NCBI GenBank assembly: GCA_029964075.1
Contig: CM057150.1
Coordinates: 3,883,717 to 3,947,716, forward strand
Direction of reading: 5' to 3'
DNA length: 64,000 bases
From: Patiria pectinifera
Lineage: Eukaryota > Echinodermata > Asteroidea > Valvatida > Asterinidae
Below, piece after piece: positions 22,889 through 32,600 of the stretch (position 1 is the first letter of the stretch; every line of letters starts with the position of its first letter). Below the pieces are notes generated by a model, which made no database searches, had not been told where the DNA came from, and saw only the letters and a list, made by a program, of their open reading frames with translations. A program made the position numbers and the translations under genes.

Positions 22889-23216
22889 CAATGGGGGGGG
22901 GGCCAAAGGGGGTCATGCCCCCCCCCCCCAAAAAAAACGAGACCAATTTTTTTTTTTGTATGTGACATCGCAATAAAGACAGGCAATGAGTACACCACCA
23001 TCTTTTCCTAAAAAAAAAATGGTTAAATCAGAAATTGCCTCAGATCGCACCACAGAGCATCTAGAATCCATAAAAAATTTTCGGGGCCCTTAAGCGGGCC
23101 CCGAACCCCACGCCGTAATTTTTGGGACCCGCTTTTTTTTGGGGGGGGGGCCAAAAAAAATTAGGCGCCGCCCCCCAAAACAAATTATGTTCTGGATCCG
23201 CCCTTGCTTACATGCT
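22889..23216. mobile_element. hAT-like MITE, degraded
   Basis: Starts CAATGGGGGG and ends GGATCCGCCCTTG, imperfect inverted ends of the CARGGGCGGATCC type. It is flanked by CCTACATG (22881-22888) and CTTACATG (23217-23224), an 8-bp duplication with one mismatch. The interior has long G, C, A and T runs. Confidence 0.65.
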
Positions 23217-23279
23217 TAATATCATTCCAAGTTTCATACTACTGGCTGTTGTAACAACTACAGCATTTACGTTGTAATA

Positions 23280-23530
23280 TGTACAGGGTGTATTTTCAAA
23301 TGGCTATATCAACAGAACTGCATGTCCGATTTGGTTGTAACTCGGTATGTTCAGAGACCAGGATGTTATCAGTAGTGATGAAAATTGAAGGAGCGTAATA
23401 ATGACGTCATTACATGCCATATCCACATCACATAAAGGTGCATATTTTAAAGACCCCTAGGTCCGATTTGGTTGTAACTTTGTATGTACCTCAACCGGGA
23501 TGTTCTATAAATGAAAATTAAAGTGACATC
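23280..23530. repeat. Short tandem repeat around GTCCGATTTGGTTGTAACT
   Basis: The 19-mer occurs twice (about 23323 and 23461) with similar following text (TATGTWC..GGATGTT). It begins with GTACAGGGTGTAT, like the CAGGGTG foldback ends, and may be a relic of that family. Confidence 0.5.
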
Positions 23531-23791
23531 AAGATGACGTTATTGAATGTCTTGTATCGTCACACTAAATGCGCATTTTCAAAAAAAGGGAAATCACATT
23601 CAAAGGGCTTATATGAACAAACTATAAACTGCAATGACCATTATTATGGTTTTATCATAAACTATGGCTGTGAGCTTTACAATCCATTGATACATGTTAC
23701 TTGGAAGCATACCTCTGGTCATGCATCACTGAGTTTCATTGTTGTGAAAAATTGCAATTTAGGGGTTTTTCTTTGTGGTTTTTGTTGACAG

Positions 23792-23874
23792 GCTCCTTTC
23801 TTTGGCCATTATCGTCCTGCACTTGTCTTCCGTGTAGATATTTCCTCACTTGATCGGACCAGACTCAATACAAG
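23792..23874 (+). other. Exon-like module e1
   Basis: 83 nt between acceptor TTTGTTGACAG and donor GTAGGC. It reads as about 28 residues containing VFRVDISSLDRTRLNTR in one frame. It shares the LD..R.NT pattern with e2 and e6. Confidence 0.55.
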
Positions 23875-25487
23875 GTAGGCACCTCTTAGTCCCAGGTTAC
23901 ATTTTCAGGTCATCCGACTAAAAACTACCATAGCGACACTCTTGTCTTGGTACTTTTCTATATTGAACCATTTTGCTGAATTTGAAAATTCGAAAAGCCG
24001 ATAAAGAAGTCGAATCCTCTTCCATGGTCCTAGCATTCTACTTTAAGTATTTTCAAAGGAACGAATGGATAACGGTATCAAGTACATTGCAACAACCTGA
24101 AACATCTAGGAACCCAAACACCTAAAAAGAAAAATACACCCTTTGAATATTACTGATAGAAATATTAATGGGGAAAAGTGACTCTCGGCAAGTTTCAAAA
24201 CATCATGGAACTTCTGAAACCTTTCGAAAATTCTTTTATGACAAAGACATATTTCCTTATATTCAAGTTAGATGCTCAATCCTCGCAACTACTAATCAAC
24301 CAGGTAAAAGTTCATTGTAGACCTACTTTTTTTTATCATACATTAGTGCCAGTAATATACCAAGTAAATACAGCAAAGTGCCTGAATGCAGATAACAGCC
24401 ACTTAAGGTAAAAGACTACAAAGTAAGGAACAGAGATTGGCATCAGGGTCGCCTGTCCCTGAAACCAAACGGCACACCTGGGTGGCGCAGTGGCCGGGAG
24501 ATAAATTGTACATGCTATGTGCATGACCTGATCTTAAGGCATCCACAAAGAACTCATGACAGATTTATGTTTAATGAAGAACCACTTGGGCGATGACAGG
24601 GCTACTAACAGAGATATGTTATAATAATATTTGTACTATATACCCATATGTCCATTCAAGTAATGATGCATTTAATGTAGGATTTCGTCGTCAAATTCTA
24701 CAAAACTGCACACAGTTTTTAAAAGTAAAATCTGAAATGAGTGGCATAAATTACATGAAATTAGCACCACACGTCTACATTTATGTTGTTGCCATAGGAC
24801 TCTTTGCATTGTAACTCCTTTTATTAGATGTTTCATTAACTCCTACTAATTTGTGCATTTCAGATACTTTTGGAAACAAAAACAAAGACAAAATGTTGAG
24901 TGTAGATACATATATGTGAAAAATGTTTGTCAATTCAAGACATTAAATACTTGATCATCATCTTCAAACTGACTTTGACGATACTGAATAAACTTAACAG
25001 TCACTTGAATTTTAACGATCTTATTTGAACCGTCGAGTGAATGTTCCGAGATGAGAACGACCCCTTTTAACGAATAGTCTATAAACATAACATTCGTATT
25101 AAACTAAAACTGAACGAGCAACACATTGAATTGGCTGGGAAATCCTAAAGTAATTAAGATGTACTTGTTTCGATTGTTCTTATTGAAGACGATTCAGGCT
25201 GTTCGAGTCACACTCTGCAGTATTATAATCAAAAAAACACTATGATAATAAAGCAAAATCATTGTCATCCCGTCATCTTAGCAACAACATTTTTAAAATG
25301 AAAGAGAGAAAAAAAAGCAAAAAAAAAAAAAAAAATACCAAAAAACAAAAGAAAAACGTCAGTATTAAGCAATTAAGCGTATCTGTACCAGATACTATAT
25401 ACACATCAAGTACGCCCCCTCGCGCAGTAACAAACAAAGCACTTGAGATCAGATTATCTGTACACAAATATAATTTATCAGCCTAAT
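23875..25487 (+). repeat. U unit 1, remainder
   Basis: Shares with other units the post-module block ATTTTCAGGTCATCCGACT, the CCAGGTAAAAGTTC site (24300), GCCTGAATGCAGATAACAGCC (about 24381), TAGCAACAAC (25279-25288) and the CACTTGAGATCAGATTATCTG block (25441). No gene. Confidence 0.7.
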
Positions 25488-25667
25488 GGGTGCGCGTGAT
25501 TTGTCTGTACACGCCACCCTTCACGATGTGGTCACATTCTTGTCAACAGGTTTTTTTTTCCATTCAACTTGTATGCTTTATTCCACCAAAATCCTCCTTT
25601 TTCTTTCTGTACATCTGCATTAATTTGGGTACAAACAGATCCGCTGTGCAAGCAGACTGGTTCCCAG

Positions 25668-25753
25668 TATGCATATTATCGACATTATCGTCATCCCCCA
25701 CTTGTCTTTCGTATAGATATTTCCTCACTTGATCAGACCAGACTCAATACAAG
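25668..25753 (+). other. Exon-like module e2
   Basis: The donor side (AATACAAG then GTAGGC at 25754) and core match e1 closely. The acceptor is weaker; TTCCCAG ending 25667 is the best candidate. Reads VFRIDISSLDQTRLNTR in one frame. Confidence 0.45.
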
Positions 25754-27108
25754 GTAGGCACCTCTTAATCCCAGGTTACATTTTCAGGTCATCCGACTAA
25801 AAACTACCTTAGTGACATCTTTGTCTTGGTACTTTTCTATATTGAACCATTTTGCTGAATTTGAAAATTCAAACGAAAAGCCGATACAGAAGTCGAAACC
25901 TCTTCCGTGGTCCTAGCATTTTACTTTATGTAACTTCAAAGGAACGACTGGCTAATGGTATCATGTACATTGCAACAACCTCAAACATCTAGAAACCAAA
26001 ACACCCAAAAGAAATACACCCTTTGAATATGACTGATATAAATGTATTACATGTCTTGGGATAAAGTGGCTCTCGGCAAGTGTCAAAACATCATGGAACT
26101 TCTGAAACCTTTTAAAATTCTTTTATGACAAAGACATGTTTCCTTAAATTCAAATAAGATGCTCAATCCTCGCAACTACCAGTAAATCCAGGTAAAAGTT
26201 CATTGAAGACCTACATTTTATCAGACATTAGTGCCAGAAATATAACAAGTACATACCACAAACTGCCTGAATGCAGATAACAGCCACTCATGGTAGAGGG
26301 CTACAAAGCAAGGAACAAAGATGGGCACAAGGGGTCGCTTGTCCCTGAAACCAAACAGCTCACATGAACGGTGTTGTAGAGGTATATTGTACGTACAATG
26401 TGCAAGACCTAATCCGGCACCACAAGGAACCCATGACAGACCTTTTTTTAACGAAGAACCACTTGGGCAAGGACAGGGTAGCCAACACACAGATGTAATA
26501 ATACCTCTACTACCTATTTGTCAATTCAGGTATTGAAAATGCATTTAATATTGGATTTCGACGTCAAACTCTACAAATCTCCACGCGATTTTAAAAGCAA
26601 AATCTGAATCAAGTGGCATAAATTACATGAAATTAATACTACATGTGTAAATGTATGTTTTTGGCATGGGAATCTTTGCATTATAATTCCCTTCATTAGT
26701 TTGTGCATTTCAGTAACTTTTGTAAAAAAAAAAAAAATGTTGAATGTCGACATGTGAAAAATATTTGTCAGTTAAAGACATTGAATTGTCTTGATCAACA
26801 TCTTCAAACTGACTTTGAATGACCTTAACGATCACTTGAATTTAAACGGACTTTTTTGTCGAGTAAATGTTCCAAGATGAAAAAGAACGACCCCTTTTAA
26901 TGATTGAAGACTGATGCAACATATCATTCAAATGAAACTGATTGAGCCACGCATTAAATTGTCCGGGAAATCCTACAGTAAGATCTTGTTTCGACTGTTC
27001 TTATTCAAGACAACTCAGGCTGTTAGAGTCACAACTCTGAAGTATTATACTAAAAAAAAAAACAATCATGATAATAAAACAAAAATCATTGTCATCCCGT
27101 CATCGTAG
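25754..27108 (+). repeat. U unit 2, left part (split by LTR element 1)
   Basis: Follows the U1 order closely (AGGTCATCCGACTAAAAACT, CCAGGTAAAAGTTC at about 26189, GCCTGAATGCAGATAACAGC at about 26264). It ends at CGTCATCGTAG, where the retrotransposon is inserted; the unit resumes at 36737 with CAACAACATTTTAAAAATG. Confidence 0.75.
27105..27108. repeat. Target site duplication of LTR element 1 (left)
   Basis: GTAG, repeated at 36733-36736. Removing the element plus one copy restores a CATCGTAGCAACAAC-type site matching CATCTTAGCAACAAC in U unit 1. Confidence 0.85.
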
Positions 27109-28076
27109 TGTAGCGCGACAGACCGCTGCCACCATTTAGCGAAATAACCCGAGTCCGTTTGGCCGAAATATACCGCCGACTTCCAATGTAGTAGCTCACA
27201 AATCAGATGGGGGAAGGGGTAATTAAATAATAGACAAGGACAAAGGAATTATATTGGACACTGACAACTGGGTTTCATGTACTGTAATAAAAGATATAGA
27301 TTTATTCAATACTCAGTAGGGCCTGTGATTAAGGGGTGTGCATATGTGAATTAATGTGCCTCTTATTTGCTATGTGGGAGCCTCCTGTGGGGGGCTTATT
27401 GCGCACCGCGCCTCCTATAACAAAGGGGTTGCAGCCGCTTGTAACGAGCGCCTCTAGTGCACCCGGCTCTCCTCTGTGCTCTGGCCGCGACTGCTCATGC
27501 AGCCTCCAGTGAATCCTAGTAAGATCCAGTCAGCCTCCAGTAGCTCGCTGTGATCCCGATCCCAGTGAGGGACCAGCGGTGCCCAGATCGCGAGTCAGCC
27601 TCCCGATCCTGTCCCGATGGACATGCGTAGCCCAGATCCTGAGTAAGCCTCCTGTAGCTCCTGTGAATCCCGGTTAGATCCAGTCAGCCTCCAGTAGCTC
27701 GCTGTGATCCCGATCCCAGTGAGGGACCAGCGGTACCCAGATCGTGAGTCAGCCTCCCGATCCTGTCCCGATGGACGTGTAGCCCAGATCCTGAGTAAGC
27801 CTCCTGTAGCTCCTCCTCGCGCCGTGCACGACTGGAGTCCCGCTTCCGCAGTTCAGCTAACCAGCTATACTCACCAAGTCAACTTGCCCGGCGAGTCCCA
27901 CCCGAGAGAGAGAGAGAGCGCGCGCGATACGCTCGGCTTTTAAAGCCGTGCCGCGGACGTAGCAGTGAGTCCTACATTGCGGACGTGGAAGAACCACGAC
28001 TGTGCTGCGCGCCTAGCGCGCGGCGATAGCGCCCTCTTTTGACGCCTTTATACAGCGCAGAGCTGATTTCGCTACA
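27109..28076 (-). repeat. 3' LTR of element 1
   Basis: 968 bp. Contains an internal tandem duplication of about 154 bp (GATCCAGTCAGCCTCCAGTA at 27523 and 27677), TTTATT at 27301-27306 (AATAAA on the element strand) and a TATA-like GTATAAAGG on the minus strand near 28053. The upstream TATA position reads TTTAAAAG here rather than TATAAAAG as in the 5' LTR. Confidence 0.95.
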
Positions 28077-28522
28077 CAGCCTACTTCTTTGCTTAGCCGT
28101 CCCGGCTATATCAGCTAAACTTAAATTCAATACAAGAAATCAGATATGCACCTCACACTTGGCCCAATTTAATAAACATTACTGTTACAAAGTCATGGCG
28201 CCTCTTTAATAGCGCCTCATAAGGTGTGCCTACCATTCAGTAGACCTGCCTCTGTCGCCTCATAATTAAGGGCAACAGCACGTTTTAATAATTCGCTTAA
28301 CTTTACGATAACACAGGCAGATCTTGTGCCTAGGAGTAAATTCAACTTTATTAAACTCTTATAAACTTTATAAACACCTTAATTGCAAAACACTTCAAAA
28401 CTTTATGAATGTGAACGAACTCTTATTGAAACTTTAGTGAACACTTATTAAAACTTTAACTTTAAACTTGCTCGAACAATATCGAAACTTTTGGGCTAAC
28501 AATTAGGGTAAGCACACAGGGC

Positions 28523-29566
28523 CTACACGATGAGGTCGTACACCCGTTCCTCCTTCGTCTCGCACAGTAGTACGCCCTTTTCATAAGTAGTGGTGGTTAC
28601 TGTTTCCTTAATCTGCCTGAACTTGCCCTCCAGCAGCTTTCCTAGGGGTTGCATGACGGTGCGTTCGGGCTGGTCCTTGGCCTGAGCCTTCGGTGGCGCC
28701 TCCTCATCGTCGTCGTCGCTGGAAATTGTCAAGTCTTCCTCCAGTTGGTCGAGACTAGCCTTGGAAAGTTGGGGCCTCTCTTCTTGTGGGAATAGGCTGC
28801 AAGAAGCAGCCGGCGACAGGCACGCATCGTCCTCTGGGCCAGGGCGATGCGCGATGCTGAGGTCCATTGGTGCGTTGTCCTCCTGTTCCCAGTCTGTGGG
28901 TGTCTTCGGGGCTTTTGGGCTATCCTGAGGCGCTTCCCAGCCGGCCATCTCGTTTTCTAGGAGTTGTTTCGCCTCCAACCACGATGTGGCATCCTCCAGG
29001 CTGCGCCTAACTTCGACTTTCCTGCAAGCAGCCTCCTGAGTCAGCCTCTTCCGGGGAGGCGGACTGTCGCCTCTCCTGCTACTACTCCCCTCGCCAACCT
29101 CCTTGGTCAATCGCACTTCCACCCATCGGCGGGGCGCCTCAGCTGTTGGCCTCTTCCGCTCAGGTGCCGTTTCCTCCTGGCGGCTGGTTGCCGCTCGTTC
29201 CCCCTGCTTCCTAGCTACTCTCTCCTCCTCCGTCTCCAAGGCAATCCCATCCACCTCGTCGAACCTCTCCGGGTGCTCCTGCCGGTAGTGGCGGCGCAGG
29301 TTGTCCTTACGGACCGTCTTGAGGCCACAAACCAGGCACCAGGCGTATAGCTTCGGCCCGTGCTCTGTTGCCATGTGCCGCTGCAGGCTCTGCCTCTGCT
29401 GGTACTCTAACGGGCACTCCTTGCACTCGTACGGAGGCGGCCTCTTCTCCTTCTTCTTTCCCTTCTTGCCCTTCTCCTCCTTTCGCTTCTCCGTCTTTTC
29501 TCCCGTCTTGTCTTTCTCCTCCTTGCGCTTCTCTTCCTTTTCTCCCATCTTGTCTTTTCCCGGCAT
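28523..29566 (-). CDS. Retrotransposon accessory protein with two C2H2 zinc fingers
   Basis: 347 codons, starting 125 nt after the pol stop and ending about 446 nt before the 3' LTR. Residues 1-45 are a Lys/Glu-rich basic tract. Two CX2CX12HX4H fingers follow (C48, C51, H64, H69; C77, C80, H93, H98). An internal repeat is seen at about 137-155 and 172-190 (RKR..EA..VEVR). PMDLS at 233-237 matches the PxDLS CtBP-binding motif; DLTISSDDDDEE at 278-289 matches a SUMO-interaction motif; a conserved C-terminal block spans 308-347. There is no signal peptide or membrane segment, so it is not an envelope. Decayed relatives of the fingers and C-terminal block occur in element 2. Function is unknown; a nuclear DNA- or RNA-binding regulator is an inference. 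Confidence 0.85.
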   Translation of the reverse strand: MPGKDKMGEKEEKRKEEKDKTGEKTEKRKEEKGKKGKKKEKRPPPYECKECPLEYQQRQSLQRHMATEHGPKLYAWCLVCGLKTVRKDNLRRHYRQEHPERFDEVDGIALETEEERVARKQGERAATSRQEETAPERKRPTAEAPRRWVEVRLTKEVGEGSSSRRGDSPPPRKRLTQEAACRKVEVRRSLEDATSWLEAKQLLENEMAGWEAPQDSPKAPKTPTDWEQEDNAPMDLSIAHRPGPEDDACLSPAASCSLFPQEERPQLSKASLDQLEEDLTISSDDDDEEAPPKAQAKDQPERTVMQPLGKLLEGKFRQIKETVTTTTYEKGVLLCETKEERVYDLIV

Positions 29567-29691
29567 GTTTCCCTTCCTTATCTCACTCCTTCCTCCTCGT
29601 TAGCTATTACTGAAGATTATCACCTAACAAGATAAAAGAAAACAATCATTACTGTACAAGTATATACATGGGGTTCTCCTACATCGTGTGT

Positions 29692-32600
29692 TTAGCGGAA
29701 GCGAATCGGGGGTCGCCTCTTCCTGGGGGGATTTCTCCTCGGTGTCATTACTGTTCCTGTGGCTTCGGTCGACTTTCCATGCTCGGTAGGTTGTTCACGT
29801 ATGCAGCCTCCTTCTAAGGCTGCATCGTCCACATCTACTTCTGGGAGGCTTCCCCACGAACTGGAGCTTGTCCCTTCACGGGACTTCTCTCGAGGGGTTG
29901 TGCAGCCTCCTTCTAAGGCTGCACTGTCCATTGACTCCATTCCCACTTCTAGAGGGCTTCCCCCCGATCTGGAGCTTGTCCCCGGATGGGACTTCTCTCG
30001 AGGGGGTGTGCAGCCTCCTTCTAAGGCTGCACTCCCTGGTGAAAATGCATGGCTTCGCCTCCTGGCAGCAGGCAACACGGTCCAGTCCTCAAGTGGTTCG
30101 CCGAGGTAGGGCTTGAGGCGGTCGGCATGCACCACCTGTTTCTTCCCCCTTGGTGATCGTTGTATTCTGAACGTGACATCAGACAACCGGTCGAGGATCA
30201 GAAAAGGTCCCTCCCAGCGGGACATGAGTTTAGGAGTGACTCCTTTCTTTTTAGCAGGGTTGAACATGTATACAAACTTCCCCGCCTGATAGGCAGCCTC
30301 TTCAGTGCCCCTATTGTAAGTCCGCTTCTGGTGGCGGGCGCTTTTGCCCAGCCGTTCCCTCGCTTTGTCATGAGCGACTTGCATTCTCCATCTCAAATCT
30401 TCCGCATAGTCTGTGGTTGGCCCCTCATCTGCTGGCCTGGTTGTCTCTGTGGTGAGGTCGACCGGGAGCATCACCTCCCGGCCCAGCATCATGGCATTGG
30501 GTGTCTCTCCAGTTGACTCGTGAGGCACCGTCCGGTACGCGAATGTTGCGAAGGGCAACTGCTTGTCCCAGTCCTTTTGGTTGCGGCCCGGGTCCAACAT
30601 CATGGAGATGGTAGCCAAAAGGGTCCGATTGAACCTTTCCACCATCCCGTCGGACTTTGGGTTATATGCGGTGGTGCGGGTTTTTCTTATACCCAACACC
30701 GCACACATGCTAGTGAAAACATCCGACAGAAAGTTTCTACCTTGGTCGGAGTGTAGTTCTCGGGGGGTCCCAAAGCGGCATACAAAATTCGCCACAAAGG
30801 CGTCAGCAACCGTCGCTGCCTTTCTATCTGGGAGTGCGTAGGCCTCTACCCACTTTGTAAAGTAGTCCCCCACTACCAATATCCATTTGTTCCCCCCTTC
30901 GGTTTCGGGCAGTGGACCAATGAGGTCTAGTGCCACGCGCTCCATTGGGCCTCCCACACGGTACTGCTGAAGTGGTGCCCGCCTCTTCTTAGGAGGCGAC
31001 TTGCGCCTCGCGCAAGGACTACACTTCCGGCACACGGCCCTCACGTCCATGGCCATACGCCACCAATAATACCGCGTTTTAGCCTTGGCGAGCGTGCGAG
31101 CGACCCCAAAGTGGCCGCCCGTTTCGCCTCCGTGCAGCTTCTCCAAGAGAGAGTTCCTGTACGTTTCCGGTAAAACCACGTGCCAATGGGTTTGCTTCCC
31201 GTCATTAGACTCCCACCGACGGTACAGCACGGTTTGCCGCACCTCCAGTTGTTCCCATAGAGTCCAGTATGCCTTTGTCGCGGGGCTTAGCGATGAAACC
31301 TCCTTGAACTCGGGACGAGTTCCAGCTTCTTTTGCTCGCAAGATGATTCCAATGGATGGATCTTCGTCTTGGGCTCCGTGCATATCCTCCAGTGTAATGT
31401 CGGGGTACATTGTCACCATTCTTGATTCCTTCTTCTCGTCATCACTCCCCGTCATTTGGTCCGCAATCAGCTCGTCAACGTCTGTCCGTCCGCACTGGCC
31501 GCAAGGCCTGCGGGACAGTGCGTCAGCATTCCCATGCTTTCGGCCGGGTCGATGTTCAATGACATAGTCGTATTCCCCTATCGCCTCAAGCCATCTCGCT
31601 ATTTGGCCTTCTGGGTTTTTGAAGTTGGTGAGCCATCGAAGCGAGGCGTGGTCAGTTCGAACAGTTATTCGCCTCCCATACAGGTACTGCCGGAAGTGCT
31701 TTAAGTAAGCTACAACGGCCAGCAGCTCCCGCCGGGTAGCGCAGTAGTTCCGCTCCGGCTTAGAGAGCGTCCTACTTGCATACGCAATAACTCTTTCCTC
31801 CCCTTGTTGAATCTGAGAAAGGACTGCTCCAAGGCCTTCTCCACTCGCGTCAGTGTCCAACACGAACTCGCCATCTGGCTGTGGGTATGCCAGAATTGGA
31901 GCCTCTTGTAGCCGACTCTGTAGTTCATGAAAAGCGGCATCGCATTCTCCGTCCCAATTAAAGTCTCTCGCTTTCTCCGTGAGGCGATGGAGTGGCCGAG
32001 CGATTTCGGCGAAGCCTCTTATGAACCGCCTGTAATAAGAGGCGAGCCCCAGGAAGCTCCTCACTCCCTTCACGTCCGTCGGCGTTGGCCACGTTTGGAC
32101 CGTCTCGATCTTATCGGGATCAGTGGACACTCCACTTTCAGATACCACATGTCCAAGGTACTTCACTGCCTTTTGGAACAGGAAGCATTTCCCTGGCTTC
32201 AGCTTTAGCCCTGCAGAGCGTAATCGCTGGAACACCTCCCGCAAGCGGCATATCTCCTCCGTAACACTCCTCCCGTACACAATCACATCATCCAAATACA
32301 CCAACAGTGTGTCCCATTGAAGTCCCGTTACTACACGCTCCATAAGCCTCTCGAAGGTCGCAGGGGCGTTGCACAAGCCGAAGGGCATCACCCTCCAGCT
32401 GTACAACCCCCCACGAACCACGAAAGCCGATTTTCGTTTCGCCTCCTCATCCAGTTCAATCTGCCAATAACCGGAGGCGAGGTCTAGGGTAGAAAACCAC
32501 TTCGCTCCGGTTAGTGCATCAAGTGTGTCGTCTATGCGGGGAACCGGGTAGGCATCTTTTACTGTCACCGAGTTGAGTTTCCTATAGTCCACGCAAAAGC

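Noticed and set aside
28523-29566. Envelope protein in the third-gene position of element 1
   Set aside because: No signal peptide, transmembrane segment or cysteine-rich ectodomain; it has zinc fingers and nuclear-type motifs.
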